From the NCBI GenBank assembly GCA_015680905.1, contig CM027378.1, forward strand, positions 101,949,501 to 102,013,500: a DNA stretch of 64,000 nt. The letters run 5' to 3'. Position numbers and translations under genes: made by a program. This stretch comes from Coptis chinensis (lineage: Eukaryota; Streptophyta; Magnoliopsida; Ranunculales; Ranunculaceae). Below are positions 37,834-48,866 of the stretch, in pieces. How positions within the stretch are numbered: the stretch's first letter is position 1; each line of letters opens with the position of its first letter. A model generated the notes under the pieces. That model worked only from the letters and a program-made list of their open reading frames with translations. It was not told the DNA's origin and ran no database searches.

Positions 37834-37836
<3 letters not shown>
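36623..37836. other. AT-rich stretch downstream of RPA1
   Basis: No gene and no clear Helitron 3' hairpin. The open frames at 36937-37480 are low-complexity and unlike any family. Confidence 0.35.

Positions 37837-37884
<48 letters not shown>
37837..37884. repeat. (AT)n microsatellite
   Basis: An uninterrupted AT repeat of about 48 bases. Confidence 0.95.
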
Positions 37885-37886
<2 letters not shown>

Positions 37887-37971
37887 AAAAACATATATAT
37901 CAATATATGTATACCAACTACGAACATAATTTTAAACAATATTTTCCATTTGCAATCAGTGGGGCCAAGCC

Positions 37972-39201
37972 TTAAGGAGCCTCCCACATATCCTCCCTGT
38001 TCAACTGCAATCGTACTATTTTCTCTTCTAAACTACATATCGTTGTCTCCAACATGTCAATCTGTTTTTCACTTCGCTGGCGATTTCCATCGGACCATCG
38101 GAGATCAAACTCTTGGGCCTCTATCAGATCCTTCAGAGTCATCTGATCTTCCAATATCCTTAACACGCAAAATACCGAAAGCTCTTTATCTCGAACTAAA
38201 TGATCTTTCTATTTGAACTATCCGAATATATTTGCTTTGTCTCTTCCAAACCGGTGATCGCACCTTCACGTGTTCTTTGCTCCCTTAGTTTCTTTCTTAA
38301 CACTGCTGACAACATGGGTTCCAATATCCAGCCTTTCATTGTCAGCTACTAAACTAACAATCCGACCACTCTGTACGTCTAAATATTCTTGATACTGACG
38401 TGCCACATTATCAAGAAGTAATTGAACCTATATAAAACATTTGACTTTATAAATCTAACAAAAAAATAACTAAAAAAAAAATTTTAAAAAAAAAAAAAAA
38501 AAAAGCCTTACAGAAGTTAATCCATTTTGAACATTTGTAATTCGCAAAATAACATCATCATTGTTTCCTTCCCGAACAGCCCCATCTCTAGAACTAAGTG
38601 ACAGGCCATTCCTGACTTTTGTTTGGTTCTGAGATACTTGTATTGCTTAGACAATCCCAGCCGGTAGCATGGACACGTTTAACGTGTGTTAAAGACTCTT
38701 CCATAGCCTTGCACTTCATATGCTCCTCAGCAGCTTCACCCTTGCCTTCTCCCATAACAAAAAAAAAGCAAAGCCATCAAACAATTATATAGCAGTTTAA
38801 TGTCTCTTTCTCCCTTTGTCTCTTCCGACTTTTTTTTAAACGTTTTTTCCTACTGAGGGTTATTTTAAACATATTTTAAAAATCTTATGTATAAAAGTCC
38901 TGGCATAACTCTTAAACTTGACAATTAACATGCCTAACATAAAATAGCCCAACATAGCCTATTTAAAGAAGAAGCAATAAAAAAAATACACTTTGAACTA
39001 TAGTTTTTTTCCATATCTCCTGCTCTTAACCTCTTAAACATCCTTCAACTCAGGCCCTTTCTCTCTTTCTCATATTATAATCGCTTAAAGAACTCTTTAA
39101 CAATTTATTTTTCGTATATACCCTTCCATTACCTTAACGTAACCATCGGCCCCATTATATGTTTTTCTTTTGCCCTTCTTATTTGGCTCCTTCTTAGTCA
39201 T
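37972..39201 (-). pseudogene. Broken coiled-coil protein gene
   Basis: A basic first exon runs 39201-39133 (MTKKEPNKKGKRKTYNGADG) with donor GTAATGG. A segment from 38755 (MGEGKGEAAEEHMKCKAMEE) changes frame near 38645 and continues with NQTKVRNGLSLSSRDGAV to a GTAAGG donor at 38511. After a TATATAG acceptor, 38427 downwards gives VQLLLDNVARQYQEYLDVQS and ends at a stop near 38265. A last open part (38166-37972) carries MLETTICSLEEKIVRLQLNR, a leucine-heptad coiled coil. I do not recognise the family. Consistent splice signals and heptads argue for a former real gene, now with at least one frame change and one stop. The coiled-coil ORF at 43105 may be a related type. Confidence 0.45.
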
Positions 39202-39289
39202 CTTTGCGAAACAAGTATTTCATCATATATAGTAATAAGAAATGTTTAAACAAAAAAATATATATATATATATTAGAAAAAACAAAAAA
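39202..39289. other. Short spacer before the duplicated ZF-HD block
   Basis: AT-rich with a small TA repeat near 39258-39274; nothing else seen. Confidence 0.4.
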
Positions 39290-41150
39290 AAAACAATCAC
39301 TAGCTGTTAAAGACCAAGAAGAGAATATATGTATGTCTAAGGAAACTCGCAAGTTTCTTAAAGAATTTGTGTGTTTTTAAAATAAAAGCAAAAGGCAGAG
39401 AAAAACATAATTTTTAAAATAAATTAAATGAAAAATCTACAAAACCACTATATATACTCCATCACATATCATTAAGTTGAGCAGTTCTCTTTTACAAACC
39501 AATTGACCCAATAGAATTGGTACAACAAAGGAACTACAGTTACTTAGAATATTGAATAACACCCAACTCCCAAAACATTTAATGAGATAAGGCCCACCTC
39601 TGTTACACATAATATCTGCTGACACATTTTCAAACCCGAGTTCCAATGTTGTCTGCCACATTAAAAAAAAAAAACATACAGAAATCATTGCGATGGGCTC
39701 AAAGATTACATCATTGTCAGAGTGAACCCTATTCACAAAATAGTAAAAAATGATCCTACATTAATTATAAATAAAAAAATTATGCATAGGTCCCATCAAT
39801 TACAATTTCTTTTAACATACATCCTATTATACTGTAATTTTAAAAAATATAAAACCTGTATTAAGACATACAAGTATGGACATGTGATTACTTTTAAAAG
39901 ACAATACAAGCTCCACTATAAAATTTACCAAACATCATTTCATCATCATAAGAGCTATTCATTGTACTCAAAAAAATATTTTTTTTTCTTTATAAAAGAT
40001 GCATGAAGTATTTGATAACTTTAGAGTCCTTCCATTTATGCAAACAAAAATAAATTGTCCATAAATCCAAAGCAAACTGCTGTGAGTTATAAAGAGTGTA
40101 TGAAAATTCATGCTACTTCAATTCGTAAATATGCTAATGATGTTTGTTGCCTATATATACATATGACTTCACTTAGTACAACTGTTCTAAATGAAAAGGT
40201 ACTAATTTGTTTATATATATCACCAACTGTTAAAGACAAAGAAGGGAATATTTATATGTTTAAAGAAACTTGCAAGGTTCTTAAAGAATCTTTGTGGTTT
40301 TTTAAGTAAAAGAAAAAAAAAAAACAATTTTTAAATAAATAAAATGAAACTCTAGAAAACAACTATATATACTCCATCGCATATGATTAGGTTGAGCAGT
40401 TCACTTTTGCAAACCAATTGGCCCAATTAAATGGGTTCAATAACGGCATTACAGTTACTATGACCACTTTGTAAGGCCCAACTTCCAAAACATTGATGAG
40501 ATAAGGCCCACTTCTGTTACCCATAATATCTTCTGACACTCTTTCAAACCCGAGTTCCAATGTTATCTGCCACATTAAAAAAAAAAAAAAAAAATACAGA
40601 AGTCGTTGCGATGGTCTCGAGGATTACATCATTGTTAAAGTTAACCCCATTGGCAAAATAGTTAAAAAAATCACTACATTTATCATTAAATAAAAACATT
40701 ATGCATGGGTCCACTTAATGACAATTACTTTTTGCGTACATACTACTGTACTATTATTTTAAAAACATAAAACATATATTGAAACATACAAGTATGTACA
40801 TGTCGTCATTACTTTGAAAATACTATACAAGCTCCACTATAAAATTTGTTAATATCATTGCATCATCATAAGAGCTTTTCATTGTCCTAAAAAAAGTTTT
40901 TTTTTCTTTAGAAAAGATGCATGAAGCATTTGAAAACGTAAGAGTTCTTTCATTTATTCAAACAAAAACCGAATCAAACAAAAATAAATCGTCCATAAAT
41001 CCAAAGCAAACGCTGGTTTGTGAGTTATAGAGAGTGTATGAAAAATCATCTTTGCTTCAATTGGTGGATATGCTAATGATGGTTGTTGCCAATATATGCA
41101 TATGACTTCACTTAGTGCAACTGTTGTGAATAAACATTTATCACTTAAAT
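39290..41150 (+). repeat. ~930 bp tandem duplication with ZF-HD fragments
   Basis: The block starting at about 39298 (CTGTTAAAGACCAAGAAGAG) repeats from about 40221 (CTGTTAAAGACAAAGAAGGG) with the same order: AACCAATTGACCCAAT-like phrase, AAACCCGAGTTCCAATGTT, CATCATCATAAGAGCT, then the zinc-finger coding part. Period is about 922-938 bases and the copies are diverged. The junction at about 40195-40220 cuts copy 1 before the cysteine core. Confidence 0.8.
40074..40200 (+). pseudogene. ZF-HD zinc finger fragment, copy 1
   Basis: The frame reads VSYKECMKIHATSIRKYAND then VCCLYIHMTSLSTTVLNEK. This is the first half of a zinc-finger homeodomain (ZF-HD) dimerisation domain, whose intact form begins with YKECxKNHAA and a GxAxDGCGE segment. 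It stops at the tandem junction, so the CAACGCHRNFH core and homeodomain are absent. Confidence 0.65.
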
Positions 41151-41475
41151 GTGCAGCCTGTGGGTGTCATCGGAATTTTCATCAGCAGAAATTTTTTGTC
41201 CGAGTAAAGTTAATCAAAATCGATTGTCAGATGTACCTGGTAATCATATGGGGAAAAAAATTTGTATCAGTGGTGGTTCTAAGAGTGTCAAGAGTAAGAG
41301 ATTTAGAAGCAAATTTACAGAAGCTCAGCAGAAGCAGATGACAGAGTTTGTTAACAGATTAGGTTGGAAAACAAAGAAAAGTGATGTTGTTGCCATTAGG
41401 CAGTTTTGTTTGGAGAATGCAGTTGGGATAAATGTTTTTAAAGTGTGGATATATAATAACAAAAGCAAAAGGTGA
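41015..41475 (+). pseudogene. Zinc-finger homeodomain (ZF-HD) gene relic, copy 2
   Basis: The zinc-finger half (about 41020-41195) reads YRECMKNH, then in another frame ASIGGYANDGCCQYMHMTSL and LKCAACGCHRNFHQQKFF. After a second frame change near 41190-41220, the homeodomain (about 41290-41475) reads KRFRSKFTEAQQKQMTEFVN then KTKKSDVVAIRQFCLENAVG and FKVWIYNNKSKR with a stop. ZF-HD proteins are plant transcription factors that dimerise through the zinc finger and bind ATTA-type sites. The domain order and a very short linker are as in the family, but usual linker sequence is lacking and two frame changes break it. It may be an intron-less retro- or transposon-captured copy. Confidence 0.8.
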
Positions 41476-41479
41476 AGCA

Positions 41480-43005
41480 TAACCAACGACTAACCCTACA
41501 CCTCTTATTGCAGTTGCAGCATCAATATTAAACCTACTATGTTGATCTCTTCTACTAAAAAAAAAAAAAAAAAAACTAAAACTGTTTGATTTTTCCAATT
41601 TGTTTTATATTTTTTTTGTAAACTTTTTCATATTAAATATTGCAACTCCAACTGAAAGTTATTTAATATCTAATTTCACACCAAAGAAAAATCCCCACCA
41701 TAACCGTTGACTCCACAAGTTTCTATTTTCTTAAGTTTACCAATTAAGAAAACATTTACGATTAAGTTATTGGATAATCATATATGATTGGATTTTAACA
41801 GTTAGTATTAATTTTAATTACCTTGATGTAAGCACTTAATACTTAATTGTTTTTCTTAGTATTGTCAAACTTATCATGATTTAATTCCTTTTTTCTATGT
41901 TTTATTGTTATAATTTTTTTAAATCCATTTTCTTGCTTATTCAATCACGCTTAACAACTTCACTTTTATTTTGGGGTTTTTTTTTTTTTTTAACAATTTT
42001 TAAAATTTTATATCATGTCATAGACTATAGTTAAAGTTAGTTTACTCTGATGATGTATTGTATACTACTTAATACTAATTTAATCTTTGTATAACGTGTC
42101 AATAACTTATAATGCGTTATGTTTGTTTTAATGCAAAAGTGATAACAAAGAAATCAACCTCAATGAGACTATTGCAAGTGTTTCTTCTACAACAATACCT
42201 TGCTTTACTGAAAAGGTTAGTCAATAGACCCTTTCCTGTGTTTTTTTACCGCTTCGGACATGTAACTCATTGTGCTCTCAAATTGATTGCTACATATTAG
42301 ATTCATGATATTTTTATAGCACGAAGAATACACTTACAATTAGTTATGAATTTGTTGAACTGTCTTTTGTTTTACTTTTTGTTATTAACTTGCTGCCAGG
42401 AACTGCTCCACAATGCTCTACAATATATAATTCCTACGTTGCCGATGACAAATGCTTAGTGAGATTTCCTTTTTGTCGTTACAACTGTGATGGTCATTGA
42501 TGTCTTCCACAGCATAGATTATCATTACCTTAATGTATAGTTTGAAGAGTCAGTTCTATCTACTATTCGAATTTATGCCATTGACAGCCAATTACTCAAA
42601 TCGATAGTGGTCAAACTGTTCTGGCCATTTGTAGATTTGTTTTGTAATTTAAGAAAAATAGTTGAGCTCATTGTCTGAGGTTTTTAAAGTTTTCTATAAT
42701 TTTTTTTTTCTATGCAGAAATGTATATGTTATTCCCTCGATCTGGTACATACAAAAACGTACATTAGAATGAAATAATAAAGAATTTGTAAATTGCTTGA
42801 TTGAGATAACTTACAACTACTGAATAAATTAGTGTCTGTTACACGCTTATCACGTGGTTTAAAACTAGATTATGGAAGTAACCTCCTCTATCTACTTGAC
42901 AAACCAAATTTTCCTTTAGACCCACCTATGCTTCTAAATATCAATTAAAAATAATTACAGAGCCCCCACCATTTTAATTATGTTTTCATATTTTAATATT
43001 TCTTT
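41480..43005. other. AT-rich stretch, no gene seen
   Basis: Poly-A and poly-T runs (41558-41575, 41978-41990, 42699-42709) punctuate it. The open frame at 42112-42300 has no family features. Confidence 0.4.
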
Positions 43006-43007
43006 GC

Positions 43008-43024
43008 CACTATAAAAAAACGCA
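43008..43024 (+). promoter_or_regulatory. TATA box of the 43105 gene
   Basis: CACTATAAAAAAACGC lies about 95 bases upstream of ATG 43105, followed by a pyrimidine-rich leader and AACCCTAG before the ATG, a common plant leader motif. Confidence 0.5.
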
Positions 43025-43104
43025 CCCTTTTATTTTTCTACATACAATAATTATATTCCTCGTCCAGTCTCATTAGTCTTCCTCATAGCAAACCCTAGTT
43101 CTCA

Positions 43105-43503
43105 ATGGCTCCAAATAGGCAGATAAGCCCTATCTCACCCCCGGTCCAAATAGATTACTTCGCTGAAGATGTCTTGCAGAACACAGTTGATCCCATGGAA
43201 GGGATCCATATTCTTCACGAGTGTATCAAAGCAATGTATGCCCGGCAAGGATTTATGCATGAACAATTAATAGATTTACAACAACGTATCATAGTGTTTG
43301 ATGAAGAACAAGAACACTTTTTGGAGAACTACTCGCAGTTCTTAGAGAACCACTCACAAATTTTGGAGAGCCAAAGACAAATTTTCGAGCACCAAGGAAC
43401 CCTTCAGCAATAAATTCTCCAACATATAGAACAACTTCACACTATTGTTACAACTTTTCTTCCACATCCTCCCCGTTATAATCGTCTGCCTGGCCCTTCA
43501 TAA
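43105..43503 (+). CDS. Small coiled-coil protein of unknown family, with in-frame stop
   Basis: ATG 43105 (CTCAATGGCT) opens 102 codons to TAA 43411-43413. The protein begins MAPNRQISPISPPVQIDYFA and then forms a glutamine/glutamate-rich helical repeat: FLENYSQFLENHSQILESQR. The frame continues beyond the stop for 29 codons with similar character (ILQHIEQLHTIVTTFLPHPP) to a second TAA at 43501-43503, so the first stop may be a recent mutation. A TATA box and leader precede it. I do not recognise the family; similar coiled-coil ORFs accompany plant transposons. Function unknown. Confidence 0.4.
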
Positions 43504-44448
43504 TCTAATCATACCTCAGAGTAAAAGTTCCCAGTTGTTTTCTCTAAGATTCTTATTGTATGTGTAATATTGAAGTTATGCCACATTTTCATAATGTGCA
43601 TTTATGTTTTTGAATATTGTCTGTAATATATATAAATATGTCAGAACCAAATAAAAACTTTTATTTAACACTTACATAGTCATTCAAAAAATACATATAG
43701 CACTGACATTACATCTTACATGAAAAAAACCTCACATAGGATAATCAATATGACAACAACACTCATTACCACAAACATCACAATTGACAACATGGGTGAT
43801 GCTCTTTTCATTTGGCAACATTGGTTGGTTACAAGCAGTAATGTAACGCCCGTATTTTTAAATACGTATTTTTCTATTTAATTAATTTAATTTAATTATT
43901 TATTTTCAAAAATTCGTCGGATTGGACTCGGGATACGTGGGCCTGGTTTTGGGCCCGAGTCGGTGTTAGGCTTGGGTTTCGGACCCAAATATATAAACAC
44001 ATTTTTCTAGAGAATAGGGTTTTAAAAATAATAAAAATATTAAAAATGGAGGCAGAGCTAGAAGTTGGATTTCTAGAGCGGTGGAGCGCGACGGCTCGGA
44101 CTCGGAGGAATTCGTAGGAGCTGTTCAGACAGGTGAGTACCTATTTTGCTATTTCACCAGATTTATAGTTTTCGTATGTCGGTATACTGTCTACTAGTTC
44201 TGTTTTTTATCGCGTTCATTATCCCAGTATAATTCGACGTCGTCGTGCGTCGTTTATTTAATAAACTTTGTTAAATATCGAAATTTTATTTAATCTGTTA
44301 AAGCTTTGGAAGCTTGAAGCTTACGTCGGACATAAAGTGGCGGCTATTTGGAGAACTTCGCCAATAAACTTTTGTGTGGACCGTCATGGTTGGTTGTTGT
44401 ATTGTTTGAAGTTGGGTTGTGTGGTGCGAGATGTCGGGAAGAGGTATG

Positions 44449-44470
44449 TTAATGGCGTTAACGCCATTAA
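44449..44470. repeat. 22 bp perfect palindrome
   Basis: The 22 bases TTAATGGCGTT / AACGCCATTAA read the same on both strands. The half-site GCCATTAATG recurs at about 44765. Confidence 0.8.
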
Positions 44471-45379
44471 TGCGATCTTGAGGTTTTGATTTTTATGTGA
44501 ATTGTTGTTGTGAACTGTTTTGTTGGTGTCGTGGGTTGTTTGTTTGAGGAATGGGGGTAGTGAGGGGAGGAGTGAATACCGTTGGAAGCGATGAAGCCTT
44601 GAGGAGGCGTCAATAAGCCGAACGCCATTACCGAAGCCACCGGGGGTTGGGCTGTTTTGGTGTAATTGGTTGTGTTGTTTTGCTTGGTTGGGTTGAGGTT
44701 AGGTTGTGAGGTCGGATTGAATGTTGGGTTTGTGGGGGGGGCTTTCGATTTGAGCTTGAAAGAAGCCATTAATGGCGGTAGTAAACTCTCGATCTAGTTT
44801 TGGGTCGACAGGTGAAGTTAAAATTAGAGTTTTCGGTTTTGTTAAAGGTGTAGGGGTTTTCTAAATGAGTAAAACCGAAAGTGGTTGAAAGGGGGTGGTT
44901 GTGTGGAGGTTGGTGGTGGCGGGATTTGGGGTCAGCATTGGAGAGAAGATGATGAACGATGGCGAATTTGGGTTTGGGCCTTAGGGCCAAAACCTTAAGT
45001 TTTGTTTTGGGCGGTTTTGTTTTGGTTAGGCCGACCTTGTTTTGTTTTAGTGGCTAGGCGAAATTTCATGGTAGTTGGGCGAAATTTCGCTTAAATTTTC
45101 GGACCATTAGTTATGTTGGGCGAGTTCTTTTGTTTTATTGTGGGCGAACCCATTTGTATTTTTTTGGACAAGTTTAATTAAGTTTTGTTTGGGCCTTCTC
45201 AAATTATGTTTTGGGCGCCTTGAAGATAAGTTTTTGGGCCCGTTCTAATCTTGTTGGGGCGACCCATTGACTTAAAATAGATCCAATTAGGTTGTAAAAT
45301 AAATAAGTGGACTTTTAGACTTAGGGTTCTAAGGTTTGGGCTTGGCCAGTTAAGGTCCGAACCATTACTTTAGTCATGA

Positions 45380-45785
45380 GCCTACGAGCCATACACTTTG
45401 ACCTTAGCCATGAACCATGGCTATGACCACGAACCTGTCCGAACACCTTAAACGATTAATGACTTTGACTTTGATATAGACTACGACCACGGACTGTCCG
45501 AACACCTGAACGCGACAGTTTGACTTTGACCAGGACAGTTTGACTTTGACCATGATCTGTTGACTTTGACCAGGACCGTTTGACTTTGACCATGACATGT
45601 TGACTTTGACTAATACAGTTTGACTTTGACCTTTGACCATGGACGGTTGACTTTCACCTTTGACTTTGACGATGACAGTTTGACTTTGACCATGACATGT
45701 TGAGTTTGACCTTGACCATGAGGTGTTGACCTTTGACCGTTGACTTTGACTGTTGACCGTTGACTCTGACCGTTGGCTGTGAATG
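45380..45785 (+). repeat. TTGACTTTGACC (W-box-like) tandem array, copy 2
   Basis: About 400 bases consist of variants of GTTTGACTTTGACCATGACA and TGTTGACTTTGACCAGGAC. The WRKY core TTGAC appears more than twenty times, mostly in one orientation. Open frames on the minus strand here are repeat artefacts. Confidence 0.85.
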
Positions 45786-46083
45786 TGGACTTTTCCAGTT
45801 TTTCACATATTTGATTATATGGATAAATATAGTAATAAAATATTGTTGAGATTGTATAACTTGGTTGGTCATTATCTAATTTAGATTTACGCGTGAGTAG
45901 TGTGTAAAAGCATATATATATTGGGCTTTGATTGTGGATTTGTTGATTTGTTTATTAGTATACGTTTTATGTGTATATTATATAGACACATATAGTAATA
46001 AAATGTTGTGGAAACTTGTATAATTTGGTGGTCATTATCTAAGAAAGATTTGATCTTGATGTTGTGTATTTTTGACCGCGTGG

Positions 46084-46672
46084 CGATATTGAGATATAAG
46101 ATGTTGATATATAAGATGTTGAGATATAAGATGTTGATATATAAGATGTTGTATATATATGAGATGTTGATTGACCCATGTGTTGGGCAATCGTAAATTA
46201 TAGTGGCTTGAGATATAAGATGTTGATATATAAGATGTTGTATATATATGAGATGTTGATTGACCCACGTGTTGGGGCAATCGTGGCGAAATAGTGGCTT
46301 GAGATATAAGATGTTGATATATAAGATGTTGTTTATATATTTGAGATGTTGATTGACCCATGTGTTGGGCAATCGTGCCATAATAGTGGCTTGAGATATA
46401 AGATGTTGATATATAAGATGTTGTATATATATGAGATGTTGATTGACCCATGTGTTTGGGCAATCGTGAAATCAATAGTGGCTTGAGATATAAGATGTTG
46501 ATATATAAGATGTTGATATATAAGATGTTGTATATATATGAGATGTTGATTGACCCATGTGTTGGGAAATCGTAGCCGAATAGTGGCTTAAGATATAAGA
46601 TGTTGATATATAAGATGTTGTTTATATATGAGATGTTGATTGACCCATGTGTTGGGCAATCGTAGCCGATTA
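46084..46672 (+). repeat. ~93 bp tandem repeat, six units
   Basis: Units contain GAGATATAAGATGTTGATAT, GTATATATATGAGATGTTGA and TTGACCCATGTGTTGGGCAA, then TCG and a variable few bases before ATAGTGGCTT. Unit starts (GTGGCTTGAGATATAAG) fall at about 46203, 46295, 46389, 46483 and 46580, so the period is 92-97. The 239-codon minus-strand frame over it is repeat-derived. Confidence 0.9.
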
Positions 46673-46680
46673 AACGTTTG

Positions 46681-48428
46681 GGGTTTGGTGAGGAATTTTT
46701 CAGGAGATCTTTTTCTAATTTTGTGGTTTCTTTAATCATGATTGAATTCCTCATAATATTGCTCTAATACTTAGTGATTTTGAAGTAAATCCTTTGGGTT
46801 TTCATAAAGACAAGCAACACAAACAAATCTAGGAGAACAATTTTCCCAACAAGAACAGGTTGTTCTCATTTCTTCGACCTTAATTGGCTTCACTCTCTTC
46901 ATAAATCAGTCTCTAATCGATATCAACTCCTACATATATTATGTTTATTTTAGCTATTATAATAGTTAGTTTTAATTTTATTATAACTATTGTATAGGTC
47001 AGGCAAGTGATTATATCTTTGTTTTCATTACTGATTTAAGTGAGCAAGTGATTAACTATTGGATGGGTTTGTCAGGTTCACGTGCACTTGAAGCTTGAGA
47101 AAGATACTAAGTGAGCTCAAAATGAATTGCTGAGGCTTTAGAATCGCCTTGGTTATGAGGTCCTTTAAAGATGATGCATACTCCAATTTTACTTCTAGTA
47201 CCAAATTAAACCAATGTGATTTGTTTTAATCTCCTGGACCAAAAAGGATGGAGTGAAATTGTGCACATCCTTACCCTCAAAAGTATGCATACGCAATCAT
47301 TCGAATTTTCTGCATGGTCAAGTAAGTTTTCCATTTTGAAGTATATTATTTGATCGGATAAATACAGTTGATTCTTAATGCATGTAACAAGTGTCTAATG
47401 GTACTATATTTGCTACTACCGTACCACAATAAAATAAATAAAAAACTACTATATATTATCTTCTCTTATAATATTTATTTTTCCAAATGGTGCTATATTT
47501 GTTCTGTCGGGAATTTTTTCCAAGCACTTGAATGAATTCTTTATATCAATTAGTGTAGGTTAGTCTTTGCTTGAATGCCAGTGTCGGGGTAGATTGGCCC
47601 AACATTGAGAGGTTGGTCACAAGCTCTTTGGGTTAAATACCACCTTTAGCCGGAAAATGGGATTTAAGGGTTTAAGGAAATAGATATATTTCTAACTATT
47701 AACAAAGGCATTAGGATATGGTTTTTACATATGTTATTATTGTTTTAGAACGCTTTATTGTGAGCATTAGGCTATCGTTTATAGATGTGTCTATTGTTCT
47801 AAAAGGCCTTTCATTTAATAATAGTAAACAAAAAAGACTTCATGGCACCATGGACCAACAGAGGACACTGGAAATGCATTGGGTAAGGGTGCAGGACATA
47901 TTTGCACACAAATGTTACACACTATATGCTCAGGTGTCAAATAGTTTGATCATTGATAGAATTTGGTCACCATTGAATTGGTTGTGAACGAAGTAGGAAA
48001 CATTTTATTTGTTATGTATAACATTTATTTGATATGCTCATATTGTTTTATGTAGTGGTGTATATGGATATTATTGGATGTTCTATTGAATTTAAATGAG
48101 TGGTTTTTTCTTAGAAATTGACATGAATATACTACTATACATGTAATATACTACTGTGACCTCTTACAACATCATGAATTATTTTTCTTCAACGTCAACC
48201 TAATCTATTAACCTAAAAAAATCTATATATGTACAAAAAAAAAAAAAAATTGCACTACATATATCGAAAAACTAGATAGCCTATTTTCTTCCTTCTTCTC
48301 CATTATTTACAATTATTTTCTGACTTCATTTCTTATTGAAAATACTGGATTAAGTCTTTTTTTTTTTTTGTTATATTAAAGAGTATTGGATTAAGAATTT
48401 ATAAATTTTATTATGTATATTGCAGATA
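46681..48428. other. Stretch with no supported gene
   Basis: AT-rich with poly-A/poly-T runs near 48236 and 48358. The open frame at 47718-47987 has no recognisable motif. An acceptor-like TATATTGCAG at 48416-48425 precedes the next ORF. Confidence 0.4.
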
Positions 48429-48866
48429 ATGGCGTATGAAAATTACAGCTTATGTAAAAAAAAATTGCTAAAGGAAATTCTAGAAGTAGAATTTAACGTT
48501 CAACAAGATCTGGTTTACAACACACAATTAGAGAATGGACGATTCAAAAACATTGTAACATTAAAGGTACCAAAAGACTTATTCTTTAACAATAAAGACG
48601 TCATAGTTAAAGAAATTGATGGAAGCACTACATATTCAGTTGCAAAAGCAGAGGATTCAGCAGCTTTTCACAAAATACAGTTTATAAATGATGAACGTGA
48701 TATGAAAATTGAATACTTCAATTTCAAATAACTTTTGAAGAAAAGAAAAGTGGTTGAAGAGAAACATAATCAACTTGACATCCTCAGAAATATTATGCTA
48801 GATTGTTTGGTTGATGATAAACACAACAAAGATAATATATATTGTCTCAAAGAAAAAATTAAATGA
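48429..48866 (+). CDS. Orphan ORF with dsRBD-like C-terminus and in-frame stop
   Basis: After a TTGCAG acceptor-like site, ATG 48429 opens a frame to TAA 48729-48731, 100 codons (MAYENYSLCKKKLLKEILEV...). The part YNTQLENGRFKNIVTLKVP, then a variable loop, then VAKAEDSAAFHKIQF loosely resembles a double-stranded-RNA-binding fold, where an AExxAA helix ends the domain; this is a weak inference. The same frame continues past the stop with LLKKRKVVEEKHNQLDILRN and LDCLVDDKHNKDNIYCLKEK to a TGA at about 48864-48866. The consistent lysine-rich coding character across the stop suggests a longer gene with a nonsense mutation. Function unknown; upstream exons may exist. Confidence 0.4.

Larger units (their letters stand above)
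43842..46680 (+). mobile_element. Second LTR-type element of the W-box family (3' end unclear)
   Basis: It begins TGTAACGCCCGTATTTTTAA at 43842, the same terminal type as the insertion at 2732. It then has GGCCTGGTTTTGGGCCC, a TATATAAACAC motif, a CAGGTGAGTACC donor-like site (about 44130), GGGCC-rich phrases and a long TTGACTTTGACC array. The minus-strand open frames at 44467-44990 look like artefacts. I could not find the matching GGGYGTTACA end, so the right boundary is arbitrary, placed after the 93-bp array. Confidence 0.5.

Noticed and set aside
42850..42867. Possible Helitron 3' end (CACG...CACGTG then CTAG)
   Set aside because: The stem is only four bases and the base after CTAG is A, not T.
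44467..44990. Two minus-strand open frames (100 and 73 codons) with ATG starts
   Set aside because: They lie in the GC-skewed interior of the LTR-type element, are rich in P/T/N from simple composition and have no recognisable domain.
46035..46754. 239-codon minus-strand open frame
   Set aside because: It is produced entirely by the ~93-base tandem repeat; the translated unit simply repeats.
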